From assembly GCF_013620825.1 (NCBI RefSeq), contig NZ_NJIC01000033.1:90199-154198 (forward strand): 64,000 nt of DNA, given 5' to 3'. This document shows, in pieces, positions 1 to 8,100 of this stretch. Position 1 is the first letter of the stretch; each line of letters begins with the position of its first letter. Made by a program: the position numbers and the translations under genes. This DNA is from Rhodanobacter sp. PCA2 (GTDB taxonomy: Bacteria; Pseudomonadota; Gammaproteobacteria; Xanthomonadales; Rhodanobacteraceae). The notes under the pieces are model-generated. The model saw nothing but the letters and a program-made list of their open reading frames with translations. It ran no database searches and was not told the origin of the DNA.

Positions 1-181
1 ACCAGCCGCCGTACCAGGAGGGCGAGGCATAGTAGGCGTCGCCGTACACCACGCCGTTGCCGTAATAGGCGGGACCGGCGTAGGGGCTGGAGCGCACGTA
101 GCTGTAGCCCGGGTCGTAGTAGCAACCCGAGAGCAGCGCGGTCAGCGCGACGAGAACAAAACCGGCAAGCAGGCGTTTCAT
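1..181 (-). CDS. Exported lipoprotein, N-terminal part only
   Basis: The gene runs leftward and is cut by the window edge, so only the first 60 codons are visible. They encode a short basic n-region, a hydrophobic stretch and a lipobox (LLSGC, Cys at about residue 20), so the product should be a lipid-anchored envelope protein. After the Cys the chain is rich in Tyr, Gly, Pro and Ser, as in small low-complexity envelope lipoproteins. A GGAGG ribosome site lies about 8 nt before the ATG. It follows the rhomboid gene on the same strand. I do not recognise a family and claim no function. Confidence 0.7.
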   Translation of the reverse strand, partial: MKRLLAGFVLVALTALLSGCYYDPGYSYVRSSPYAGPAYYGNGVVYGDAYYASPSWYGGW

Positions 182-263
182 GGCGGGGCCTCCACGGGAG
201 ACGACGACGCCAGCTTGCATCCGCCTGGTTGAACCGGCGCTGATGGCCCGCGCAGCCGGAAAT

Positions 264-869
264 TCAGAAACTTGGCCGCTGCAACGCGTCCAGGAAATGC
301 GACAGCACCCGCGGATTCACCAGCAGCGTGAACGCCACGCCGTAGGCCGCACCCCACAGGTGCGCGCTGTGGTTGACGTTGTCGCGGCCGTTGCGGTCCA
401 TGTAGATCGAATACGCCGTGTACAGCACGGCGTAGATGATCGCTGGCATCGGTATCACCAGCACGATGATGCGCTGCCACGGCGCCAGCAGGATGTAGCT
501 GAACAGCACCGCCGATACCGCACCCGAAGCGCCGAGGCTGCGGTAATTCGGATTGTCGCGGTTCTTCAGATAGGTGGGCAGGATCGAGACCACCAGGCCG
601 CCGAGGTAGAACAGCGCGAAGCCGAACGTGCCCAGCGCGCTGGCGTAGAACCGCTCCATGACCTGCCCGAAGAAGAACAGGGTGACCATGTTGAACAGCA
701 GGTGGACGAAATCCGCGTGCACCAGGCCGTAGGTCACCAGCCGGTGGTATTCGCGCTGGCGGCTGATCGCGGGCGGCCAGAGGATCAGGTCGTTCATCAA
801 CCGCCCGTTCTTGAACGCCATGAACGAGACGATGCAGGTGATCGCGAGGATGATGAGGGTGATCGGCAT
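264..869 (-). CDS. Rhomboid-family intramembrane serine protease
   Basis: A 201-residue polytopic membrane protein with the rhomboid catalytic signature. The nucleophile is Ser115 in GASGA, the partner is His170 in SAHLWG, and the H-x3-N motif that lines the active site is at His56-Asn60 (VHLLFN). Rhomboids cleave transmembrane substrates inside the inner membrane. The length fits a minimal bacterial six-helix rhomboid without extra domains. The open frame extends far upstream, but it does so antisense to the phzF-like gene; the ATG at 869 directly precedes the first membrane helix and is the sensible start. The substrate is unknown. Confidence 0.9.
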   Translation of the reverse strand: MPITLIILAITCIVSFMAFKNGRLMNDLILWPPAISRQREYHRLVTYGLVHADFVHLLFNMVTLFFFGQVMERFYASALGTFGFALFYLGGLVVSILPTYLKNRDNPNYRSLGASGAVSAVLFSYILLAPWQRIIVLVIPMPAIIYAVLYTAYSIYMDRNGRDNVNHSAHLWGAAYGVAFTLLVNPRVLSHFLDALQRPSF

Positions 870-992
870 GGACGGTTCCGGCCCGGCGACGGAGTGGTGG
901 CGCATCTTGGCGGCAGCGCGGCCGCTTGTCGAATCCGTACCGTTCACGGCCGACGCGGCTATCATGCGCGCTCCGCCACGAATCCGCCCGCC

Positions 993-1874
993 ATGCCCGC
1001 GCTGCGCTATCTGCATTTGGACGTCTTTGCCGCCACTCATGGCGGCGGCAACCACCTCGGCGTGGTGATCGGCGCGGAGCACTGGAGCGGCGAGGCGATG
1101 CAGCGCTACGCGCGCTGGACCAACCTCGTCGAAACCACGTTCCTGCTGCCGCCCTCCACCAGCGGCGCGAGCTACCGCGTGCGCATCTTCACGCCGCACA
1201 AGGAAATCCCGTTCGCGGGCCATCCCAGCGTGGGCAGCGCGCACGCCGCGCTGGCCTGCGGCCTGGCCCAGCCGGTGGACGGCTTGCTGTGGCAGGAATG
1301 CGGCGCAGGCGTGCTGCCGATCCGCGTGGAAGGCAACGGCGCGGATCGGCGCCTGCTCCTGAAATCCCCGGGCGAGCGGGTGGTGCACACCGGCCGCGAC
1401 GCGCATCCGCTGCTTGCCGCCGCCCTGGGCGGCATTGGCACCGGCGCTCTGCCGCCCGCACTGGTCGACGGCGGTCGCTGCTGGTGGCTGGCGGAAGTCG
1501 AAAGCGAGGCGGCGCTGCGCGCTTGGCAGCCCGACCACAGCGCGATCGGCGCGCTGGCACACGCCAGCGACAGCATGGGCCTGTGCGCGTTCGCGCGCAG
1601 CAGCCACCCCGATTACCAGCTGGTGGTGCGCGCCTTCCCGGCCGGCGTGGGCATCATCGAGGACCCCGCCTCGGGCGCCGCCAACGGCCTGATCGCGGCA
1701 TACATCGCGCAGGCCGAACCGCACGGCCCGCTGGCAGGCGGCTACACCGTGAGCCAGGGTCGCGAGATCGGCCACGACGCCCAGCTCGTCGCCCACATCA
1801 TGGACGGCACCGTGTGGATCGGCGGCCGCACCCACACCATCATCGACGGCACGCTGGACTGGAACGACGCGTGA
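993..1874 (+). CDS. PhzF-family isomerase/epimerase-like protein
   Basis: A 293-residue protein of the PhzF superfamily, a two-lobed diaminopimelate-epimerase-like fold. The N-terminal GN-HLGVV segment, the putative general acid Glu47 in VETTF, the FAGHPS motif near residue 75 and the C-terminal EDPASGAA motif are all present. PhzF itself isomerises a phenazine precursor, but most members, probably including this one, lack phenazine neighbours and have unknown substrates. The ATG at 993 starts exactly at the conserved fold. The stop overlaps the GTG of the next gene by 4 nt (GTGA), so the two are probably translated together. Confidence 0.88.
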   Translation: MPALRYLHLDVFAATHGGGNHLGVVIGAEHWSGEAMQRYARWTNLVETTFLLPPSTSGASYRVRIFTPHKEIPFAGHPSVGSAHAALACGLAQPVDGLLWQECGAGVLPIRVEGNGADRRLLLKSPGERVVHTGRDAHPLLAAALGGIGTGALPPALVDGGRCWWLAEVESEAALRAWQPDHSAIGALAHASDSMGLCAFARSSHPDYQLVVRAFPAGVGIIEDPASGAANGLIAAYIAQAEPHGPLAGGYTVSQGREIGHDAQLVAHIMDGTVWIGGRTHTIIDGTLDWNDA

Positions 1875-2335
1875 GCAGCGACGCGCAAATCCTGGTGGAT
1901 GCCGACGCCTGCCCGGTCGCCATCAAGGAGATCCTGTTCCGCGCCGCCGAACGCGCGCAGGTATCGGTGACCCTGGTGGCGAACCAGTACCTGCGCACGC
2001 CGCCCACGCGCTTCGTGCGCGCGGTGCAGGTGCCAGGCGGCTTCGACGTGGCCGACCACGAGATCGTGCGCCGCGTGGCCGCCGGCGACCTCGTGGTGAC
2101 GCAGGACATACCGCTGGCCTCATTGGTGATCGAAAAGGGCGCACTGGCGTTGCACCCGCGCGGCGAACTGTTCACGGCCGAAACCATCGCCCAGCGCCTG
2201 GGCATGCGCAATTTCATGGAAGAGCTGCGCGGCGCCGGGGTCGACACCGGCGGCCACGCGCCGTTCCATCCGCGCGACAAGCAGGCCTTCGCCAACCAGC
2301 TCGATCGCTGGCTGCAGCAACGCCGCCATCCGTGA
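1871..2335 (+). CDS. UPF0178 (YaiI/YqxD) family protein
   Basis: A 154-residue cytosolic protein starting at a GTG that overlaps the phzF-like stop codon. It shows the family hallmarks LVDADACPV at the N-terminus, VVTQDIPLA in the middle and the RRRHP-like basic end. UPF0178 proteins have a PIN/NYN-type nuclease-like fold with conserved acidic residues (here D10, D12 and the Asp of TQDIP), but their biological role is not established. Length is typical of the family. Confidence in the family is high; no function is claimed. Confidence 0.9.
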   Translation: MSSDAQILVDADACPVAIKEILFRAAERAQVSVTLVANQYLRTPPTRFVRAVQVPGGFDVADHEIVRRVAAGDLVVTQDIPLASLVIEKGALALHPRGELFTAETIAQRLGMRNFMEELRGAGVDTGGHAPFHPRDKQAFANQLDRWLQQRRHP

Positions 2336-2338
2336 TGC

Positions 2339-3517
2339 CTACGCCACCTCGCCCGCCGCACGGCCCGAGGCCCAGGCCCACTGGAAGTTGTAGCCGCCCA
2401 GCCAGCCGGTGACATCGACCACCTCGCCGATGAAGTACAGGCCGGGCACCTGCTTCGACTGCATCGTGCTGGAGGAAAGGCCGTCGGTATCCACGCCGCC
2501 CAGGGTAACCTCGGCGGTGCGGTAGCCCTCGGTGCCGCTGGCGACGATGGGCCAGTCGTGCAGTTGGCGGCCGATCTCGTGCAGCTCGGCATCGCGGTAC
2601 TGGCGCATCGGCCGACTCGGGAACCACAGCTCGCACAGGCGCTGCGCAAGACGCCTGGGCAAGGCATCGGCCAATACGTTCTTCAGCTCGGCGGCCGGGC
2701 GCGCGGCACGTTGCGCCAGCAGCCAGTCGCCAAGTCCGGCGTCAGGCGCGAGATCGAGGCGCAGTTCGTCGCCCGGCTGCCAGTACGAGGAAATCTGCAG
2801 GATCGCGGGGCCGCTGAGTCCGCGGTGGGTGAACAGCAGGCTTGCACGGAACGCGCGCTTGCCCACGCGCGCCTCGGCCAGCGGCAAAGCCACGCCAGCC
2901 AGATCCTGGTAATGCTCCTGATGCTTGCCGCTCAGGGTCAGCGGCACCAGCGCCGCGCGCACTGGCAGCACCGCGTGGCCGAACTGCCGCGCCAGCTCGT
3001 AGCCGAAGCCGCTGGCGCCCATGCTGGGAATCGACAGGCCGCCGCTGGCCACCACCAGCGACTCGGCATGCACTTCGCCGCGTGCGGTGAGCACGGCGAA
3101 GCCTTCGTCCGTCCTGCGCACGCGCTCGACGCCGCAACTGGTCTCGATGCGCACGCCGGCTGCGGCGCATTCGTCCAGCAGCATGCGCACGATCTGCTTC
3201 GACGAGTCGTCGCAGAACAGCTGGCCCAGCTCCTTCTCGTGGTAGGCGATGCGGTACTGCTCCACCAGCGCGATGAAATCCGCGGGCGTGTAGCGCGCCA
3301 GCGCGGACTTGGCGAAATGCGGATTCGCGCTGAGGTAGTTCGCCGGCGTCGCGCCGAGGTTGGTGAAGTTGCAGCGGCCGCCGCCCGACATCAGGATCTT
3401 CTTGCCGACCCGGTTCGCGTGATCGACCACCAGCACGCTGCGGCCGCGCTGCCCCGCCGCGATCGCGCACATCAGGCCCGCGGCGCCCGCACCGATGATC
3501 AGCACATCCGTTTTCAA
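2339..3517 (-). CDS. BaiN/HI0933-family FAD-dependent oxidoreductase
   Basis: A 392-residue flavoprotein with an N-terminal Rossmann dinucleotide-binding motif (GAGAAGLM, residues 9-16), the family signature GGGRCNFTN near residue 45, and a C-terminal FAD segment (YFIGEVVDVTGWLGGYN). The family includes E. coli YhiN and clostridial BaiN; the physiological substrate is generally unknown. The stop codon sits 3 nt from the convergent UPF0178 gene. An inverted-repeat element lies just upstream of the start. The ATG at 3517 begins the FAD motif directly, so the start is secure. Confidence 0.9.
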   Translation of the reverse strand: MKTDVLIIGAGAAGLMCAIAAGQRGRSVLVVDHANRVGKKILMSGGGRCNFTNLGATPANYLSANPHFAKSALARYTPADFIALVEQYRIAYHEKELGQLFCDDSSKQIVRMLLDECAAAGVRIETSCGVERVRRTDEGFAVLTARGEVHAESLVVASGGLSIPSMGASGFGYELARQFGHAVLPVRAALVPLTLSGKHQEHYQDLAGVALPLAEARVGKRAFRASLLFTHRGLSGPAILQISSYWQPGDELRLDLAPDAGLGDWLLAQRAARPAAELKNVLADALPRRLAQRLCELWFPSRPMRQYRDAELHEIGRQLHDWPIVASGTEGYRTAEVTLGGVDTDGLSSSTMQSKQVPGLYFIGEVVDVTGWLGGYNFQWAWASGRAAGEVA

Positions 3518-3548
3518 GATTCCACCACGGCCGGTACCTCGCCAAAAG

Positions 3549-3627
3549 CGTCATTCCGGCGAAGGCCGGAACCCAGCGGCACCACTGTGCACGAAGACAC
3601 TGGATCCCGGCCTTCGCCGGGATGACG
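3549..3627. repeat. Inverted-repeat intergenic element
   Basis: Left arm CGTCATTCC-GGCGAAGGCCGGAA and right arm GGCCTTCGCC-GGGATGACG are near-perfect inverted copies around a roughly 30-nt centre. In one reverse frame it reads VIPAKAGIQ, a hallmark of a dispersed palindromic element seen in many proteobacterial intergenic regions (from memory). It lies between the divergent BaiN-like gene and yajQ and is not a gene. Confidence 0.8.
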
Positions 3628-3700
3628 AACATGAAGGCGCGCATTATCGCGCAGCGCCATCGCTTACACTTCCCGCATCATCCATCCGCGAGCCGCCGCC

Positions 3701-4183
3701 ATGCCCTCCTTCGATGTAGTCTCCGAAGTCGACAAGCACGAACTGACCAATGCGGTCGACCAGGCCAACCGCGAACTGGCGAACCGCTTCGACTTCAAGG
3801 GTACGGACGCGAAGTTCGCACTGGACGAATTCGTGATCACGCAGAGCGCGCCCAGCGATTTCCAGCTGCAGCAGATGCTGGACATCCTGCGCGCCCGGCT
3901 CATCTCGCGGAAGATCGACGTCCGCGCGCTGGACATCGGCGAGGTGGAGACCAACCTCGCCGGCGCGCGCCAGAAGATCACCGTGAAACAGGGCATCGAG
4001 CAGCCGGTCGCGAAGAAGCTGGTGGCCACGCTGAAGGAGGCCAAGCTCAAAGTCGAGGCGCAGATCAACGGCGACAAGCTGCGCGTCACTGGCAAGAAGC
4101 GCGACGACCTCCAGGCTGCGATGGCGGTGCTGCGCAAGGCGGAGGTGGAACTGCCGTTGCAGTTCGACAATTTGCGGGATTGA
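3701..4183 (+). CDS. yajQ: YajQ-family nucleotide/c-di-GMP-binding protein
   Basis: A 160-residue cytosolic protein matching YajQ end to end: start MPSFDVVSEVD, the NRFDFKGT segment and the end LPLQFDNLRD. The fold is two ferredoxin-like domains. In Xanthomonas a YajQ homologue binds cyclic di-GMP and works as a transcriptional co-regulator; elsewhere it binds nucleotides or tRNA. Two diguanylate cyclases are encoded in this window, so a signalling link is conceivable but not shown. The gene is monocistronic and followed by a repeat/palindrome region. Confidence 0.92.
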   Translation: MPSFDVVSEVDKHELTNAVDQANRELANRFDFKGTDAKFALDEFVITQSAPSDFQLQQMLDILRARLISRKIDVRALDIGEVETNLAGARQKITVKQGIEQPVAKKLVATLKEAKLKVEAQINGDKLRVTGKKRDDLQAAMAVLRKAEVELPLQFDNLRD

Positions 4184-4184
4184 G

Positions 4185-4462
4185 GCGCCTTCTCGCGCTT
4201 GCCTTGCTTCTACGACTTGGGCGACAGAGCAAAAGCGCATTGCTGATTGTCGGGAAAGCGCCTTCCTGCGCTTGTTTCGACGACCTGCGCGATAGAGCAG
4301 AAGCGCGTTGCCGATTGTCTGGAAAGTGCTTTCCTGCACTTTCCAGACTCGCCGTATCCGGCCTGCGCCGGATCCGGCTCCGCCCACCAAGCGCAGGCGC
4401 TTGGTGGGCGTGCGAGCCCTCCATGGCTCGCAGGGCGCATCGAACGTTCTCTTCGATGTGCC
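4185..4462. repeat. Degenerate tandem repeat and run of hairpins
   Basis: The whole gap between yajQ and the convergent DUF1345 gene is repeat sequence. Two degenerate direct copies of about 70 nt lie at 4185-4257 and 4258-4325, with a third truncated start at 4326. From 4317 on there are five consecutive stem-loops: 4317-4348 (13-bp perfect stem), 4356-4373 (7 bp), 4381-4410 (13-bp perfect stem, 4-nt loop), 4411-4432 (8 bp) and 4434-4462 (11 bp with one G-T pair). The last ends exactly at the stop codon of the next gene. I see no coding potential. It may also terminate both convergent transcripts. Confidence 0.75.
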
Positions 4463-5134
4463 CTACCCGCCCATCCCCGCCACGATGTTCACCGTGATCG
4501 CGATGATGAACACGTTGAAGAAGAACGCGATCACGCTGTGCAGCAAGGCCACGCGGCGCAGGTAGCGGCTGCTGATCTGCACGTCGGAGACCTGGAAGGT
4601 CATGCCGATCACGATGGCGAAATAGGTGAAGTCCCAGTAGTCGGGTTCGGGCGTGTCGGGAAACTCCAGCCCGGAGTGCTTGTCGCCGAAGTCGCCGTAG
4701 AAACCGTGCGCGTAGTGCAGCGCGAACATGACGTTGAGGAACAGCCAGCTCAGCACCACGCTGAGCGCGCCCACGCCCAGCGCGGGCAGGCCGCCGCCCT
4801 TCGCGGCGTGCAGCTCGGTGCCCAGCGCCACCAGCACCACGCCGGAGAGCACTACCGCGCTCCACAGGATGCCCCAGCGGCCGGTGTCCTGCGCCTTCGC
4901 CTGCACGCGCATGCGTGCGGGCGTGGATTTGCCGAACATCCGCGCCAGCGCGACCAGATAGACCACCGCGGCAAGGTCGAAACCCAGCAGGATCGACGTG
5001 GCGACGCGCAGGCCCAGCGCCATCAGCGCCGCGCCGGCGATCACGAAGATCGCGAACGAGATGCTGAGGCGCGGCCGTGCCGTGACGTAGCGGAACGGCC
5101 GCCAGCGCCGCCGCTTCGCGTTGCGTTCGCTCAA
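4463..5134 (-). CDS. DUF1345 family inner-membrane protein
   Basis: A 223-residue membrane protein with about five hydrophobic helices and the DUF1345 signature PDYWDFTYFAIVIGMTFQVSDV in the second half, followed by a final helix near the C-terminus. Function of the family is unknown. I place the start at a TTG whose last two bases overlap the TGA of the GNAT gene (TTGA), because the frame upstream of it is antisense or overlapping coding sequence and the basic SERNAKRRR n-region fits a start there. It is the third gene of the aroG-GNAT-DUF1345 run. Confidence 0.8.
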   Translation of the reverse strand: MSERNAKRRRWRPFRYVTARPRLSISFAIFVIAGAALMALGLRVATSILLGFDLAAVVYLVALARMFGKSTPARMRVQAKAQDTGRWGILWSAVVLSGVVLVALGTELHAAKGGGLPALGVGALSVVLSWLFLNVMFALHYAHGFYGDFGDKHSGLEFPDTPEPDYWDFTYFAIVIGMTFQVSDVQISSRYLRRVALLHSVIAFFFNVFIIAITVNIVAGMGG

Positions 5135-5406
5135 GCGCGCAGGTCCGCGTACTCGGGATGCCGCGTCATCCATGCGTCGGCGTACGAGCACAGCGGCGCC
5201 ACCTTCCAGCCTTTGGCGCGGGCGTAATCCAGCGCCGTGCGCACCAGCTCGCCGGCCACGCCACGGCCGCCGGCCTCGGGCGGCACCAGGGTGTGGGTGA
5301 TCGCCATGCCGCCCTCGGCCAGCGTGTAGTCGAGCACGCACAGCGTGCCTTCCACTTCCACCTCGAAACGCTGCGCGGCGCGGTTGTGCTGGATGTCCAA
5401 CGTCAT
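5131..5406 (-). CDS. Small GNAT (YjdJ-like) N-acetyltransferase
   Basis: A 91-residue protein of the minimal GNAT group (COG2388-like). It keeps the core acetyl-CoA loop region around VPPEAGGRGVAGEL and the C-terminal segment APLCSYADAW followed by a HPEY motif that is typical of these short acetyltransferases. Substrate unknown. The ATG at 5406 is 35 nt downstream of the aroG stop on the same strand, so it is likely co-transcribed with aroG and under the same attenuator. It couples to DUF1345 by a 4-nt overlap. Confidence 0.85.
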   Translation of the reverse strand: MTLDIQHNRAAQRFEVEVEGTLCVLDYTLAEGGMAITHTLVPPEAGGRGVAGELVRTALDYARAKGWKVAPLCSYADAWMTRHPEYADLRA

Positions 5407-5441
5407 GGCGGTCTCCCGGGAGGATGCCGCAAGCATACGCG

Positions 5442-6521
5442 TCAGGCGGCGATCTCGTCCCGCGCCACGTCGCGGCGCCGGCGCACCGCCGCGGCCAGCC
5501 GTTCCAGCACGCGCACCGAATCGTCCCAGCCTATGCAGCCGTCGGTGATGCTCTGGCCGTAGGTCAGCGGGCGATCCGGCAGCAGGTCCTGGCGGCCACC
5601 CACGAGGTGGCTTTCCACCATCACGCCGACGATGCGCGACTCGCCCGCCTCGAGCTGGGCGGCGATGTCCGCGATCACGCGCGGCTGGTTGTCCGGGTTC
5701 TTGCCGCTGTTCGCATGGCTGGCGTCGACCATCACCCGCGCCGGCAGCCCGGCCTTGCCGATCGCGGCGCAGGCGGCCTCGACGCTGGCCGTGTCGTAGT
5801 TCGGCTGCTTGCCGCCGCGCAGGATCACATGGCAGTCGCGGTTGCCGCTGGTGGCGGCGATGGCGGCCTGGCCCTGCTTGGTCACCGCGAGGAAATGGTG
5901 CGGGTGCGAGGCCGCCTGCACCGCGTCCACCGCCAGCTTCACGTTGCCGTCGGTACCGTTCTTGAAGCCCACCGGGCAGGACAGGCCGGAGGCGAGTTCG
6001 CGGTGCACCTGGCTCTCGGTGGTGCGTGCGCCGATCGCGCCCCAGGCCACCAGGTCCGCGAGATACTGCGGCGAGATGATGTCCAGGAACTCGCAGCCGG
6101 CCGGCACGCCCAGCGCGTTGATGTCGCGCAGCAGCTTGCGCGCGACGCGCAGGCCGTGGTTGATGCGGAAGCTGCCGTCCAGGTCCGGGTCGTTGATCAG
6201 GCCCTTCCAGCCCACCGTGGTGCGCGGCTTCTCGAAATACACCCGCATCACGATCTCCAGCTCGCCGCCCAGGCGCACGCGCTGTTCCGCCAGCCGCTGC
6301 GCGTACTCCAGCGCGGCGCGCGTGTCGTGGATGGAGCACGGGCCGATCACCACCGCGAGGCGGTCGTCCGCGCCCTCGAGGATGCGGTGCACGGCGCTGC
6401 GCGCCTGGCCCACGGTGGCGAGCGCGGCGGGCGTGGCGGGACACTCCTCCATCACCTCGGCGGGCGTGGCGAGCGGGTTGATCGTGCGGATGCGCAGATC
6501 GTCGGTGGCTGACTGGGGCAT
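5442..6521 (-). CDS. aroG: 3-deoxy-7-phosphoheptulonate (DAHP) synthase
   Basis: A 359-residue class I DAHP synthase, which condenses phosphoenolpyruvate and erythrose 4-phosphate in the first committed step of aromatic amino acid synthesis. Visible signatures are VIGPCSIHD, RVYFEKPRTTVGWKG, GFKNGTDGN and VDASHANSGKNP, which form the PEP, metal and E4P sites. The start at 6521 has a GAGAG-type ribosome site and gives the usual length; an upstream ATG at 6563 would lie in the terminator hairpin and is rejected. The gene sits directly behind a leader peptide and terminator (see those entries), so it is probably controlled by transcription attenuation. Which of the E. coli isozymes it resembles most in inhibition cannot be read here. 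Confidence 0.95.
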   Translation of the reverse strand: MPQSATDDLRIRTINPLATPAEVMEECPATPAALATVGQARSAVHRILEGADDRLAVVIGPCSIHDTRAALEYAQRLAEQRVRLGGELEIVMRVYFEKPRTTVGWKGLINDPDLDGSFRINHGLRVARKLLRDINALGVPAGCEFLDIISPQYLADLVAWGAIGARTTESQVHRELASGLSCPVGFKNGTDGNVKLAVDAVQAASHPHHFLAVTKQGQAAIAATSGNRDCHVILRGGKQPNYDTASVEAACAAIGKAGLPARVMVDASHANSGKNPDNQPRVIADIAAQLEAGESRIVGVMVESHLVGGRQDLLPDRPLTYGQSITDGCIGWDDSVRVLERLAAAVRRRRDVARDEIAA

Positions 6522-6564
6522 GGCGGCGGCTCTCTTCTCGGGTGGGGTGCCAGCGGCGGCCATG

Positions 6565-6594
6565 AAAAAAGCCGCCTGTGCTGCTGGCGGCTTT
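6565..6594 (-). terminator. Attenuator terminator in front of aroG
   Basis: On the transcribed strand a 9-bp perfect stem (AAAGCCGCC / GGCGGCTTT, 9-nt loop) is followed by a run of six T, a textbook intrinsic terminator. It lies between the leader-peptide stop (6615) and the aroG start (6521), inside the operon leader. Its 5' arm region (6583-6590) is perfectly complementary over 8 nt to 6638-6645 within the leader-peptide coding sequence, which can form the alternative antiterminator. Confidence 0.88.
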
Positions 6595-6614
6595 CGGAAT
6601 GGGGTTTCAGGACT

Positions 6615-6698
6615 TCAGGACAATCGCACCCATGCCTCCGCCAGCGGCTTCGGATAGCCATAAAACCAAAAGTACTGGCGGGCGTGGGCGGAGTGCAT
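6615..6698 (-). CDS. Aromatic leader peptide of the aroG attenuator
   Basis: A 27-codon open frame whose residues 9-15 are YFWFYGY, with another Trp at 23: seven aromatic residues, covering Tyr, Phe and Trp. This is the expected composition of a leader peptide that senses charged aromatic tRNAs. Stalling in codons 9-15 would leave 6638-6645 free to pair with the terminator arm (antitermination); unhindered translation to the stop would cover it and let the terminator form. No Shine-Dalgarno sequence is visible; a promoter-like pair upstream would place transcription start at or next to the ATG, so the message may be leaderless. It starts 49 nt after the end of the upstream GGDEF gene. Confidence 0.85.
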   Translation of the reverse strand: MHSAHARQYFWFYGYPKPLAEAWVRLS

Positions 6699-6705
6699 GG
6701 AGCTA

Positions 6706-6733
6706 TTGATAGCACAATGGACGTCCAAATCAA
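6706..6733 (-). promoter_or_regulatory. Putative aroG leader promoter with palindrome in the spacer
   Basis: On the minus strand TTGATT (6733-6728) and TATCAA (6711-6706) are separated by 16 nt, a moderate sigma70-like pair. The predicted start would be at about 6699, adjoining the leader-peptide ATG. A perfect 10-bp palindrome TGGACGTCCA (6718-6727) sits in the spacer, a position suited to a repressor. The promoter call rests on weak matches only. Confidence 0.4.
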
Positions 6734-6747
6734 ACCCCGCGCCGGAC

Positions 6748-7941
6748 TCACGCCGGCAGCGGGCATGCCGGCGCAACATCCTCCGCCGCCACCACGCGGT
6801 TGCGACCGGCCCGCTTGGCCGCGTACAGCGCCGCATCGGCACGTTGCAGCAACGCCGCCGCATCGTCGGCGCCGGGCACGGCCTCGGTGACGCCCGCGGA
6901 GACGGTCATGCCCAGCGCATGCCCGTCGACCACCACCTGCATGCAGGCAACCTCGGCGCGGATTCGCTCGCCCAGCGCCCGCGTGGCGGCCACGCCGTTG
7001 CCGGGCGACAGCACCACGAATTCCTCGCCACCCACCCTGCCGATCACGTCGCCCGCGCCCAATCCGCGCTGGATGCGCTCCACCAGCGACAGCAGCACGC
7101 GGTCGCCGCCGCCGTGCCCGAAACGGTCGTTCACCGCCTTGAAATGGTCGACGTCCAGCATCAGCACGCCCAGCGGCCGGCCGTTGCGCCCGGCGGCATC
7201 CAGCAGGCGCCCGATCGCCTCCACCAGCGCCAGCCGGTTGTTCACCCCGGTCAGCGGGTCGATCCGCGCCAGCAGCTTCAGCTCCGCCTGCATGGTCTCG
7301 TTGTAGAGCAGCAGGAAGCCGATGCTGGTGAACAGCGGCTGCATCACCAGGAACATCAGGTAGACCGCATTGACCGACGTGGGAGCGAGCAGCCCCGTCG
7401 ACGGGCGGGTCGAAAACAGCAGGTCGGCGTCGCGCCACAGCACCATGGCGACGGCGATGAGCAGCGTCGCCAGCAACACCCCCTTCGCCGCCGAACCGTC
7501 CCGGCGCAGGCTTTCGCACAACGGCACGATCAGCAACGCGAGATCCAGCAGGACGACCGCCGAGGCGCACAGCACCCGTGCCTGGAAATTCGGCGTCACC
7601 AGCGCGAACCAGGCAATTCCCAGCCAGGCCGCCACGCTGGCGACGGCCACCACCCGCAGCCGCGACGGCGCCCCGAGCAGCATGCGCAAGGCCTGCACGG
7701 CCATGGCGTAGGCCAACAGCATCACCGCGTTCGCCACCAGGATGGACAGCCAGTCGCCCACGCGTCCCCGCAGGCCCAGCAGCACCCAGGCGACCGCCTC
7801 CACCGCCTGCGCCCCGGCGCGCAGCCGCAGGCTGGCCCGCGCCACGCCGGCATAACTGCCGGTGGCGACCCACAGTATCACCGCCATCACCAGAGCCTGG
7901 ACGGCACCCATCAAGGCCAGCGTGGCCATGTCAAAGGACAT
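6748..7941 (-). CDS. Membrane diguanylate cyclase (GGDEF)
   Basis: A 397-residue protein: six or seven predicted membrane helices in residues 5-215, then a cytosolic GGDEF domain with LTGVNNR near 230, the LDVDHFKAVND motif near 262-272 and the active-site motif GGEEF at 304-308. It should make cyclic di-GMP from two GTP. The product-inhibition I-site (RxxD five residues before GGEEF) is not present, so feedback control may be absent. The start at 7941 has a strong GGGGGAAG site about 8 nt upstream. The input signal sensed by the membrane part is unknown. It lies upstream of aroG on the same strand, but the aroG leader appears to have its own promoter. Confidence 0.9.
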   Translation of the reverse strand: MSFDMATLALMGAVQALVMAVILWVATGSYAGVARASLRLRAGAQAVEAVAWVLLGLRGRVGDWLSILVANAVMLLAYAMAVQALRMLLGAPSRLRVVAVASVAAWLGIAWFALVTPNFQARVLCASAVVLLDLALLIVPLCESLRRDGSAAKGVLLATLLIAVAMVLWRDADLLFSTRPSTGLLAPTSVNAVYLMFLVMQPLFTSIGFLLLYNETMQAELKLLARIDPLTGVNNRLALVEAIGRLLDAAGRNGRPLGVLMLDVDHFKAVNDRFGHGGGDRVLLSLVERIQRGLGAGDVIGRVGGEEFVVLSPGNGVAATRALGERIRAEVACMQVVVDGHALGMTVSAGVTEAVPGADDAAALLQRADAALYAAKRAGRNRVVAAEDVAPACPLPA

Positions 7942-8100
7942 CGACGTGCTTCCCCCGTGGCCCGGGCGCCTTGGCCCTGCGGGGGCCAGCGGCAAGCCGG
8001 ACGATCAGCCGGGAAGTATCGATCAACGCGACCCGGACTTGAACGTTGACAGCCGCCCGCGTTTCGCTACTTTCCATTGACGCCCCCGCCCGGATTGCCC

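Noticed and set aside
264..1835. Long N-terminal extension of the rhomboid frame
   Set aside because: The extension is antisense to the PhzF-like gene; the rhomboid fold begins at the ATG at 869.
993..1874. Phenazine biosynthesis locus
   Set aside because: Only a PhzF-superfamily protein is present; none of the other phenazine genes occur nearby.
4185..4462. CRISPR array or tRNA cluster in the repeat region
   Set aside because: Repeats are degenerate, about 70 nt, without unique spacers; no cloverleaf or CCA-type end is seen.
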